From positions 1 to 13,215 of the forward strand of contig CANKZO010000050.1 in assembly GCA_947488485.1 (NCBI GenBank): a stretch of DNA of 13,215 bases. The letters are read 5' to 3'. Origin of the DNA: Opitutia bacterium (GTDB taxonomy: Bacteria > Verrucomicrobiota > Verrucomicrobiae > Opitutales > UBA953). The notes below the pieces were generated by a model. That model was given only the letters and a program-made list of their open reading frames with translations, ran no database searches and was not told the origin of the DNA. Shown one piece after another: positions 1-6,946 of the stretch (position 1 is its first letter; every line of letters begins with the position of its first letter). Made by a program: the position numbers and the translations under genes.

Positions 1-170
1 TTCACGACGAGCGTGGGGCCGCCGTAAGTGATGATGGCCGCCTGTTCGACGCCGAGCGGCACCTTCAGGCTGTCATCCTCCTGCAGGAACCACCACGCGG
101 CGACGAGGGCCACGACGGCGGCCAAGCCCCAGAGGAGCCATCGGCGGAATGCGGACGACGAGGCGGTCAT
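1..170 (-). CDS. N-terminal part of a membrane-anchored protein, last visible gene of the Bat-like operon (partial)
   Basis: The frame opens with ATG at 170-168, two bases after the TGA of the DUF58 gene, and runs off the left edge without a stop. The 56 visible residues begin MTASSSAFRRWLLWGL and hold one hydrophobic segment at about residues 11-28 (rich in Leu, Ala, Val and Trp) after a short basic stretch (RR at 9-10). An acidic patch QEDD follows at about 30-33, then a region that looks like the start of a folded extracytoplasmic domain. This is the layout of a single-pass protein with its N-terminus in the cytoplasm. Position directly behind MoxR and DUF58 suggests a partner in the same envelope system, as Bat/MoxR operons often continue with small membrane proteins. 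The family cannot be told from 56 residues, and no function is assigned. The coding frame itself is well supported by the tight spacing and the membrane segment. Confidence 0.72.
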   Translation of the reverse strand, partial: MTASSSAFRRWLLWGLAAVVALVAAWWFLQEDDSLKVPLGVEQAAIITYGGPTLVV

Positions 171-172
171 GC

Positions 173-1036
173 TCAACGGGCCGCACGGCTCGCGAAGCCG
201 CGGTTCTTCAGGAAATAGGTCAGCCGGCCGAGGATCGGCTCGTCGGTGCGCAGGCGGAGGTAATCGATGCCGAAGCGGCTGAGCTCGGCCTGCCAGCCGG
301 AGGAATCGACCTGCCGACGTCCGCCGAAACCGACGAACCCGCGGCCGGACTCGGCTTCGACGCCGCGGATGAGGCCGGCGCCACGCAGACCCTGCTCCGC
401 CGGGTCTTCGAGATGCAGCACGACGCAGTCATGCCGCTGGGCCAGCACCTGCAGCGCCGCAATGGCGTCAGGATCATGCAGGTCGCTCAGGACGATGACC
501 GTCGTCCGCTTGATCAGGGACGGAGCGAGCTCGCGGGCGCGCACGGCGAGCGAGGTCTTCTCGGTGAAGTCATGCTGACGCAGCTGATGCGCCCATTCCA
601 TGACGACGTTCCGCGAAAGGGTCGGACGGACATGCAGTTCTCGGGCCCCGCAACCGAGCAGACCGACGGGAGTCACGGACGACTGGGCGGCGAGGCCGAT
701 GCCGGTCGCGATGCGCACGGCCCAGGCATACTTGCTCAGGGGCTGCGACGTGACGCACATCGAAGCGGAGGTATCGAGCAGCAGATAGAGCGGGATCTGC
801 TTGGTCTCGCGGAACTCCTTGACGTAGAGCTTGCCCAAGCGGGCCGAGACCTTCCAGTCGATGAACTTCACGGCATCGCCGGCGACATACGGACGCGACT
901 GGACGAACTCCAGGCCGGCGCCGTGGAACACGGAATCACGCTGGCCGAAGTCCAGGCTGTTCGCGAGGCGCCGGACGGCGACTTCGAACTGCCGGCTGTC
1001 GACCGGATCGTGAGGTAATGTCCGCGGACGAAGCAT
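173..1036 (-). CDS. DUF58 family protein (VWA-like), partner of MoxR
   Basis: This 287-residue protein has the DUF58 signature GDAVKFIDWKVSAR at residues 53-66, followed by YVKEF (71-75). A metal-ion-dependent adhesion site of the DxSxS type follows (DTSAS, 88-92) after the beta strand LYLLL. A second acidic loop LSDLHD sits at 183-188, where VWA folds place another metal ligand. DUF58 proteins are almost always encoded next to MoxR ATPases and are thought to work with them in assembling or maturing envelope or metalloprotein complexes. That is family knowledge and is not shown here. I chose the ATG at 1036-1034, four bases after the MoxR stop. An upstream start at 1108 would overlap MoxR by about 70 bases and add a proline-rich, non-family N-terminus. 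No obvious Shine-Dalgarno is present, so translation probably depends on coupling to MoxR. No membrane segment is seen, so it is likely cytoplasmic or peripheral. Confidence 0.93.
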   Translation of the reverse strand: MLRPRTLPHDPVDSRQFEVAVRRLANSLDFGQRDSVFHGAGLEFVQSRPYVAGDAVKFIDWKVSARLGKLYVKEFRETKQIPLYLLLDTSASMCVTSQPLSKYAWAVRIATGIGLAAQSSVTPVGLLGCGARELHVRPTLSRNVVMEWAHQLRQHDFTEKTSLAVRARELAPSLIKRTTVIVLSDLHDPDAIAALQVLAQRHDCVVLHLEDPAEQGLRGAGLIRGVEAESGRGFVGFGGRRQVDSSGWQAELSRFGIDYLRLRTDEPILGRLTYFLKNRGFASRAAR

Positions 1037-1040
1037 GCGT

Positions 1041-2036
1041 TCAGCCCAAGCCGGCGAGGATTCCTTCCAGCACCTTGGCGCCGGTCTGACCGGCGGCCGC
1101 GGCTTCATAGCTGACGCGGATGCGGTGCAGCACGACGTCCTCGGCGAGTTCGAAGAGGTCTTCCGGGGTGACGTAATCCCGACCGCGGATGACCGCGCGG
1201 GCGCGGGCGGCGTTGACGAGCGCCAGGCCGGCGCGCGGACTGCAGCCGAAGTCGAGGTCCTTGGATTCGCGCGTGCGGCGGACGAGTTCGACGGAGTGGC
1301 GGAGGAAGACTTCGCTCACATGGACGCCTTGGACGGCTTCCATCGCGGCGACGAGGTCGGCCTTGGTGCCCACCGGCGAATCATCGATCATGTCGAAGGC
1401 CGTCTTCGGGACCGCCCCGCCCTCTTCCTTGCGCAGGCCCATGCCCAGCTGGCGCTGGAGGATGTCCTGTTCCTCATCGCGATCCGGATAGCCCAGGCGA
1501 TGGAGGAGCATGAAACGGTCAAGCTGGGCCTCGGGCAGTTCGAAGGTGCCGGACTGTTCGACGGGATTCTGCGTCGCGATCACGAGGAACGGCGTCGGCA
1601 GGCGCATCGTCTGACCGCCGAGGGTGACTTTGCGCTCCTGCATGGCCTCGAGCATCGCGCCCTGCACTTTCGGCGCGGCGCGGTTGATTTCGTCCGCGAG
1701 GAGCAGGTTCGTGAAGACCGGGCCGCGGTGGATGCGGAAATCGCCGGTCTTCTGATCGACGACTTCCGAGCCGACGATGTCGGACGGCAGCATATCGACC
1801 GTGAACTGGATGCGACGGAAGTCCAAGGCGATGGCCTTCGCGACGGTGTTCACGAGGAGCGTCTTCGCCAAGCCGGGCATGCCCTGCAGGAGCAGGTGGC
1901 CGCCGGTGAGGAGCGCGATCATGACGCGCTCGACGACGATATCCTGGCCGACGACGACCTTGCCGACGCGCGTGCGGACGTCGGCGACGAACTGATGGGC
2001 AGCCTGCACGGCCGCGGGATTAGGATGTTGGCTCAT
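1041..2036 (-). CDS. MoxR family AAA+ ATPase
   Basis: At 331 residues this is the normal size for MoxR ATPases. Walker A is GMPGLAKT (52-59), with the Met/Pro/Ala variant usual in MoxR. Walker B is LLLADE (111-116), followed by INRA. Sensor 1 is ATQNP (154-158), LPEAQLDRF (168-176) carries the family's arginine-finger region, and sensor 2 is SPRAG (266-270). All catalytic features look intact. MoxR proteins are cytoplasmic, chaperone-like ATPases that act on VWA-domain partners; both a DUF58 and a BatA/B-like VWA protein are encoded nearby. The gene lies 37 bases downstream of the 1177-residue exported protein, a pyrimidine-rich gap with no Shine-Dalgarno, and 4 bases upstream of the DUF58 gene. 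MoxR often leads such operons; here it is fifth, after the VWA and exported-protein genes. Identification is secure; the substrate is unknown. Confidence 0.97.
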   Translation of the reverse strand: MSQHPNPAAVQAAHQFVADVRTRVGKVVVGQDIVVERVMIALLTGGHLLLQGMPGLAKTLLVNTVAKAIALDFRRIQFTVDMLPSDIVGSEVVDQKTGDFRIHRGPVFTNLLLADEINRAAPKVQGAMLEAMQERKVTLGGQTMRLPTPFLVIATQNPVEQSGTFELPEAQLDRFMLLHRLGYPDRDEEQDILQRQLGMGLRKEEGGAVPKTAFDMIDDSPVGTKADLVAAMEAVQGVHVSEVFLRHSVELVRRTRESKDLDFGCSPRAGLALVNAARARAVIRGRDYVTPEDLFELAEDVVLHRIRVSYEAAAAGQTGAKVLEGILAGLG

Positions 2037-2073
2037 GTCTTAAGGGGTAGGGATTGGGATGGTTGTTAAGTCC

Positions 2074-5000
2074 TCAGCGGAGTTGGCGGAGCCATTTCTC
2101 GGCGAGGGTCTTGAGATCGGCTTCGGAGAGCGTGGTCGCGCCGCCGAAGCAACCGGTCTGGACGCGTTCGATGTCCGCCTTGAGTTCGGCTTGCTGGGCG
2201 GAGCTGAACTTCACCAGCGGACTGGCAGCCAGTTTGCGGAGCAAGGCCACGACCGCGAAGCCGTCGATGGCGGCGGGCAGTTTGAAGACATCGCGGGCGC
2301 GCGGCGGACGCGGACCGGTGTTGCGAGGACGGAAGACAAGCCACCCGACGAAAATGGCGGCGACGGCGAGACCGACATACAGGTAGGTCAGGTCATCCTC
2401 GGCCACCGGCGCGACGTAACCCGCCCCGGCCGCGACTTTGACCCGGTCAAGGAGGACGGAATTCTTCGTCAGCACGACGGGGTCGATGTCCTGATAGGTC
2501 CGCCAGACGGTGGTCGCGTTCGCGGCCTTGATCGTCGGGAACGGCAGATCAGTCGACTTGTCGGCGGCGCGGATCGCGTCACCGTCGAGCGTCACCGACC
2601 AGCGTCGCTCCGTGCGCGGCGCCACCTGGTCGCCCCAGGTATTGAGTTCCTTGACCATCAGCGGGTCGATGACCGTGACCTGACGCACCTTGGCCAAGGC
2701 GGCCAACGGGGCGAGGTCCAGGAGGTCGTCGAGTTCGGGCACCGTACCCGAGGCGGTCGCGGCGACTTCGAGGCTCAGGGAGCCGTTGATCGCGAACTGG
2801 CGCGTATCGAGCGTCTGGGTGACCTCGATCTTGTCAGCCGGACGCGGGCTGGCCTTACCACCGGCGACCTTGAGCAGGGTCTCGGCGGAAGTCGCGGGGA
2901 CGGTGACAGGTCCGCTCAGATCAATGAAGCGGAGCTCCATCTGCACCGGCGGGATCTTGTCGACGCTGGCGTCCTTGGCCCGCACGAGCACGTAAGCGAG
3001 CGTGGTCTCCTCCCAGCCCGGCCGGGCGGCCGGCCGCGGCTTCACGTCGGGCGCGGCGAAGGTGATCGAACGGATCTCGAAGAAGGGCGAAAGGCCTTCG
3101 GTGAGCTTCTTCTCAAACTCATCGCGCGGACCCTGCGCGTCGGCAGAACGCAGGGCCTGCGGACCCCTGCGCTTAGCGGCCGCGGCGGTCGCCGACGGGT
3201 CATTGCTCAGGTATTGTCCGAAACGGGCGACGCGGCCCATGGCCTCGGTGTGCACGACGCTGACGATGATGCCGAAGTCCTGCCCTGCCCCGACCGTGTT
3301 CGGGCCGTCGACGCGCGTCTGGACGCGGATCTCGCCGAGGAGTTCGTCGAGATAGTCCGCACGCTTCTTCAGTCCGAGCGAAAACGGGTCATCCTTCGTG
3401 ACCACGAGCGTGGCGGCGAGGTAGCGATACTTCAGGTCCTCGTGCAGCGGGTTGTTCTGGTCGTTGAGGCGGGTGTTGAGCGTCTTCGCGAGCTGACCCA
3501 TGTGCGTGCCCGCGAGCCGGCCCGGCAGCGCCTGGATGGCGGCGCGGATGCGGCCGAGGGCCGCGCGGTTGAGCGGCTTGCCGAGATTGACCTGGTTGTT
3601 GCCTCCGACGCCGAGCACGGCGTTGAACCAGCTCAGGTAAGGGTCGATGGACTGCTCATTAGGCTGCAGGCGGACGGCCTGACGGCCGTAGGCATCGGCG
3701 GCGCGCTGGAAGTAGTCCTGCGAACGCAGGGTCTTCTCCTTGGCGGCGACGAGGCGCTTGGCGGGCTCGGTCGGAGCGAGGTCCTGGAAGCTCTCGAAGT
3801 CGGCCCAGTCATTCAGGACGACAGCGCCCAGCAGCAGCGCCTTATAGGCGTCCGGTCGGTCGGCCTGCCATTCGTCGATCAGTTTCAGCAGCGAGGCATA
3901 ACCGGCCGTGGCCATCGCGTAAGTCTGGGCCTCGTTGCGACGGGTGAGCCCGCCGCGCTGGACGGCGACGAGGCGCCAGCGATCGCCGAGGTTGGCATGC
4001 ATCTTCTGGGCGAGCAGGAAGAACACCTGCTCATCCATCTTGGCGGTCGGACCGAACACGCGCTCGATATGCGTGTCGCGGTAGGCCTCGGCATTGCTGT
4101 AAGCCAGATCGAAGGTGTTGACGACCTTGCTCTGGTCGCGCGGCGCGACGCCGGCCTGACGGAAGAGCGCCATCATGCGGGCGAGGCTGTCGATGTTCCG
4201 CTCCATCATCACCGGGGTCACGGGGATGCGGGCGTCCTCGGGCAGGCCATAACGGGCGCGCAGTTCAGCGGGCAGCTGGGGATTATGGGCCTGACCCCAG
4301 GCGAGCAGGAAATCCTCGGCCAAGGCGACGCCCGCGGCCGGATGACGGCGCGCGAGCTCGGTGATACGGTCCGCGGCGAGTTCGAAGTTAGCGCTGACGA
4401 TGACCGCGCGGGCGAGGGTCGCGTCGAAGCGGGCACGCAGGTCAGGCGACAAGGCGGCGAGCCACTTGCCGGCGGGCGCCAGCTGGAGCATCTCCTCCGG
4501 ATCGATATCGTTGGCGCCGTTACGGCTGTTGGTGCGACGGATGCCGCCGGACTGACGGCCGAACGACTGCTCGACCTCGGCCATCCAGGATTCCGCCATC
4601 AGGCCGAGGACCTGCCGCCAGTCGCCGCCGGCGTCGTCGACGTGCTCGGCGATGAGGTTGGCCAGCACCGTCTGAGCGCGGAGATTGTCCATGCGTTGGG
4701 CGGCGGGCGCGCCGCTTTCGTTCTGGATCTTGCGCGAAAGGCCGCCGACCACTTTGAGCGCGGCGTCGGGTTGCGACTTGATGAGTTCGGCGAAGGTGCC
4801 GCCGAGCACGGCCGGCGAGACCTGCGTGAGCACGCGGAGCATCTCGCCCGCGGCCTTGCTGCGTTCCCAGTCGCTGGTCTTCTTCTCCGAACGGAGGATC
4901 GCGACGTTATCGCTCCAGATGCGCGAGATCTGGTCACGCTGGGCGATCTCGGTGGCCTGTTCCGCCGCCAAGAAGGCCGCGATCTCCTGTCGGAGACCCT

Positions 5001-5607
5001 CGTCGGCGACCTGATCCAGGTCGGCGCCTGCGGGCAGATACTGGCGGGCGAGGTCACGGAAACCACCGGCGAGCAGGACCCGGCCGGCCGCGAGGCGGCG
5101 GGCGGGATCCTTGCCGCCGAGCTTCTCGGTGCCACGCGTCAGGCGTTCGGCGACCCAGAAGCTTTCATTGGGCGCGACGATCTGGCCGAGCATCTGGCCG
5201 AGCTTGCGGAGTTCGAGATCGGTCAGGTCGCCGGGGCCGGCGTCGGCGAGGGCGAAGACATCCTCGAGCCGCACGCCGTTCTTCGGACGCTCGGCGAGGT
5301 CGTTCAGCATCTTATCATAGATGCCGCGACCGAGTTCGGGCGGCAGCGCGGCGAGTTCGGCGCGGACCTGCGCCCAGTCGCCGAGGCGGAAGGCCGAGAG
5401 GAAGCGGGCGTCGGCGCCGGCGCGAGCGTCGGGTCGCGCCGACTTCTCCATCGCCGCGAAGACCTCGCTGAGGTCGCGCGAATATCGATGGCGGAGCAGG
5501 CGTTCGTATTGCTGCTGCGTCTTGGCGTCGAGCGGCGCGGCCTGCTGGGCGGAAAGCGTCACGGCGCACGCGAGCGCGGCGCAGAGGAACGGACGGAGGA
5601 GTCTCAT
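2074..5607 (-). CDS. Large exported protein with one C-terminal membrane segment, unknown family, in Bat-like operon
   Basis: This 1177-residue protein starts with a clear signal peptide (MRLLRPFLCAALACAVTLSA, cleavage near residues 20-22). Residues about 30-760 are Ala/Leu/Arg-rich, look almost wholly helical and resemble a TPR- or HEAT-like solenoid, although I see no clean repeat motif. Residues about 760-1060 look beta-rich (for example around 773-786 and 925-950), as in Ig-like modules. A membrane segment follows at about 1073-1092, then an 85-residue tail rich in charged helices that should lie in the cytoplasm. Exported domain, late membrane anchor and short cytoplasmic tail is also the layout of BatD proteins, but this is far longer and I do not recognise BatD sequence. 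The start ATG is 20 bases after the preceding stop, behind an AT-rich stretch with no Shine-Dalgarno. Its place between the repeat protein and MoxR suggests an envelope-side scaffold or substrate receptor; that is inference. The antisense frame of similar length is rejected. Confidence 0.9.
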   Translation of the reverse strand: MRLLRPFLCAALACAVTLSAQQAAPLDAKTQQQYERLLRHRYSRDLSEVFAAMEKSARPDARAGADARFLSAFRLGDWAQVRAELAALPPELGRGIYDKMLNDLAERPKNGVRLEDVFALADAGPGDLTDLELRKLGQMLGQIVAPNESFWVAERLTRGTEKLGGKDPARRLAAGRVLLAGGFRDLARQYLPAGADLDQVADEGLRQEIAAFLAAEQATEIAQRDQISRIWSDNVAILRSEKKTSDWERSKAAGEMLRVLTQVSPAVLGGTFAELIKSQPDAALKVVGGLSRKIQNESGAPAAQRMDNLRAQTVLANLIAEHVDDAGGDWRQVLGLMAESWMAEVEQSFGRQSGGIRRTNSRNGANDIDPEEMLQLAPAGKWLAALSPDLRARFDATLARAVIVSANFELAADRITELARRHPAAGVALAEDFLLAWGQAHNPQLPAELRARYGLPEDARIPVTPVMMERNIDSLARMMALFRQAGVAPRDQSKVVNTFDLAYSNAEAYRDTHIERVFGPTAKMDEQVFFLLAQKMHANLGDRWRLVAVQRGGLTRRNEAQTYAMATAGYASLLKLIDEWQADRPDAYKALLLGAVVLNDWADFESFQDLAPTEPAKRLVAAKEKTLRSQDYFQRAADAYGRQAVRLQPNEQSIDPYLSWFNAVLGVGGNNQVNLGKPLNRAALGRIRAAIQALPGRLAGTHMGQLAKTLNTRLNDQNNPLHEDLKYRYLAATLVVTKDDPFSLGLKKRADYLDELLGEIRVQTRVDGPNTVGAGQDFGIIVSVVHTEAMGRVARFGQYLSNDPSATAAAAKRRGPQALRSADAQGPRDEFEKKLTEGLSPFFEIRSITFAAPDVKPRPAARPGWEETTLAYVLVRAKDASVDKIPPVQMELRFIDLSGPVTVPATSAETLLKVAGGKASPRPADKIEVTQTLDTRQFAINGSLSLEVAATASGTVPELDDLLDLAPLAALAKVRQVTVIDPLMVKELNTWGDQVAPRTERRWSVTLDGDAIRAADKSTDLPFPTIKAANATTVWRTYQDIDPVVLTKNSVLLDRVKVAAGAGYVAPVAEDDLTYLYVGLAVAAIFVGWLVFRPRNTGPRPPRARDVFKLPAAIDGFAVVALLRKLAASPLVKFSSAQQAELKADIERVQTGCFGGATTLSEADLKTLAEKWLRQLR

Positions 5608-5627
5608 GATGTTTTTATGTAAAGGGT

Positions 5628-6386
5628 TCAGGAACCGTTGTCGGGAATCTTGCGGGCTTCTTCGAAGACCTTGCGGTCGTCCGCCTTGGTGGGCTTGCCC
5701 TTCGGTTCGGGACCGGCGAGGAGCGCGGCGGCGGCCTTGGCCTTCTTCGGCCCGGGCTTGCCGGCGGCTTCGACCTGCAGGGCGGCTTCGAGATTCTGCT
5801 GCTTGCCGGCGCCGATGCCGGTGACGCCCTCGACGGGCTTGATACCGCCGGCGGCGGGCTTCACGCCTTCAGGCGGCTTCACTCCCTTGACGCCGGCGAG
5901 GCCCTTGGCGGGCGGGGGCGGGGGCGTGGCCTTCGTCCCGGCGCCCTTGACGGACTCCGGAGGCTTCACGCCTTTGACGGCTTCGACTCCCTTCGGAGCG
6001 GGCGGAGGCGGCGTGCCTTTGGTGCCGGCGCCTTTGACGCCTTCGGGCGGCTTCACGCCTTCGGTGCCGACGAGTCCTTTCATCGGAGGCGGCGGAGGCG
6101 TCGCCTTCGTGCCCGGTCCGTCGACGGGCTTGGCTCCTTCGGTCACGGAGGCGGGCGGCGGAGCCTGCTTCACGGGCTTGGCGCCGCCGGGAGTTTTCAC
6201 GCCGTCGACTTTCTCGACGCCTTGGACGGTGGTCGGCGCGACGTTCTTAGCGGCGGGATCGATCTCCTTCACCTTGCCGGAGCCTTCCTGGCGGACGCCG
6301 CGCACGCCTTCGACGGCGGCCGGAGCCGGAGCTTCCTGGGCGAAGGCGCTGGCGCCGCAGAGACAGAGCAGGAGGAACGTCTTCAT
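5628..6386 (-). CDS. Exported Lys/Pro/Gly-rich repeat protein, unknown function
   Basis: This 252-residue protein begins with a signal peptide (MKTFLLLCLCGASAFAQ). The mature part is low in complexity and built from Gly-Val-Lys-Pro motifs and proline runs. Three tandem units of exactly 29 residues fill positions 92-178. Each has the form GTKxTPPPPxxKG, a short variable stretch, then GVKPPEGVKGA or a close variant. Looser relatives of the GVKxP motif occur at 60-90 and 180-190. The C-terminal 60 residues are Lys/Ala-rich with a charged end (DDRKVFEEARK, 236-246). Nothing suggests an enzyme: it is probably a disordered, strongly basic exported linker or a binding protein for peptidoglycan, teichoic-like or other anionic polymers. 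The ATG (6386-6384) overlaps the stop of the upstream gene as ATGA, so it is translationally coupled. A longer open frame reaching 6518 lies inside the upstream gene and was not used. The repeats may have drawn a frame-true copy number change during evolution. Confidence 0.85.
   Translation of the reverse strand: MKTFLLLCLCGASAFAQEAPAPAAVEGVRGVRQEGSGKVKEIDPAAKNVAPTTVQGVEKVDGVKTPGGAKPVKQAPPPASVTEGAKPVDGPGTKATPPPPPMKGLVGTEGVKPPEGVKGAGTKGTPPPPAPKGVEAVKGVKPPESVKGAGTKATPPPPPAKGLAGVKGVKPPEGVKPAAGGIKPVEGVTGIGAGKQQNLEAALQVEAAGKPGPKKAKAAAALLAGPEPKGKPTKADDRKVFEEARKIPDNGS
5853..6113 (-). repeat. Three tandem in-frame 87-bp repeats (3 x 29 residues)
   Basis: Reading the minus strand, units run 6113-6027, 6026-5940 and 5939-5853. 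All are 87 bases, so each encodes 29 residues starting with GTK and containing a run of four or five prolines, then a GVKPPEGVK-type core. The unit length is identical in all three while residues between the two cores vary (LVGTE, VEAVK, LAGVK), so the copies have diverged since duplication. The third unit ends in VKPA where the others end in VKGA. The repeats lie wholly within the exported Lys/Pro-rich gene. Confidence 0.9.
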
Positions 6387-6946
6387 AGGGATTGCTGGCC
6401 AAGGGAGCGGGCGAACTCGGCTTCGACGCGTCGCTCGTAATCGGCGAGGGCCGCGGGATCCTGGTGCTCGGCGAGATAACGGAACACCTGGCGGGTGCGT
6501 TCGGCGTAAGGACGCCACTCTTCCTCGGTCGCGCCGTTGGCCTTCAGGAGGGAGGTCGCGTAGAAGTAGGCCTTGCCTAAGGTCTCGCGGACCGCGCGCG
6601 TGGTCGCGCCGTCCTCGCCGTCGGCCGCGGCGGATTCTTTCAGCAGCTGCGACAGGTCGGCGATCGCGCCGGCGACGTCGAGCATCTCGACCTTCGCCTT
6701 GGCCTTCGCCAGGCGGATCTGATGACGCACCGTCGGGCGCTCGTTGGGCGGCAACATGCCGGCGAGCTTGTCGTATTCCTCGACGATGACAGGCCAGTCC
6801 GGTTCCTTGGCGCGCTCGAGTTCGCGGATACGTGTGAGATGATCGCGGGCCTGTTCGCGGGCCAGCTGGGACTGGCCTTCGTTGAAGTGGTAATACACCA
6901 CCCCGACGGGGAACAGCAGCCAGAGCAGCGTGAAGAACTTCCTCAT
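6383..6946 (-). CDS. Small membrane-anchored helical protein (TPR-like) of the Bat-like operon
   Basis: The 187-residue product has one N-terminal hydrophobic anchor at about residues 4-20 (FFTLLWLLFPVGVVYYH) after the basic start MRK. The rest is predicted to be extracytoplasmic, strongly helical and charged. Helix pairs such as residues 25-60, 70-105 and 115-165 have the size and Ala/Leu/Tyr spacing of TPR-like repeats, for example AKAKVEMLDVAGAIADLSQL at 81-100. Bat operons often contain a TPR protein (BatB/BatC/BatE types in other bacteria), so an equivalent role is plausible, but no strict TPR consensus is seen. The ATG (6946-6944) overlaps the stop of the VWA gene as ATGA and its own TGA overlaps the next ATG the same way, so three genes are translationally chained. 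A purine-rich stretch lies some 11-16 bases before the start and may act as a weak ribosome site. Confidence 0.85.
   Translation of the reverse strand: MRKFFTLLWLLFPVGVVYYHFNEGQSQLAREQARDHLTRIRELERAKEPDWPVIVEEYDKLAGMLPPNERPTVRHQIRLAKAKAKVEMLDVAGAIADLSQLLKESAAADGEDGATTRAVRETLGKAYFYATSLLKANGATEEEWRPYAERTRQVFRYLAEHQDPAALADYERRVEAEFARSLGQQSL

Noticed and set aside
149..2069. Long plus-strand frames opposite the DUF58 and MoxR genes.
   Set aside because: Both minus-strand genes have complete family motifs, so the plus-strand frames are shadows.
2059..5622. A plus-strand open frame of 1187 codons lying antisense to the whole 1177-residue gene.
   Set aside because: Its translation is rich in Arg, Gly, Glu and Asp with no signal, membrane segment or motif, as expected from the complement of GC-rich codons. 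The minus-strand frame has a signal peptide, a membrane segment and operon spacing.
5638..6789. A plus-strand open frame of 383 codons rich in Pro, Gly and Ser.
   Set aside because: It is the antisense reading of the Lys/Pro repeat gene and its neighbour, crosses a gene boundary on the minus strand, and ends in an Arg-rich low-complexity tail.
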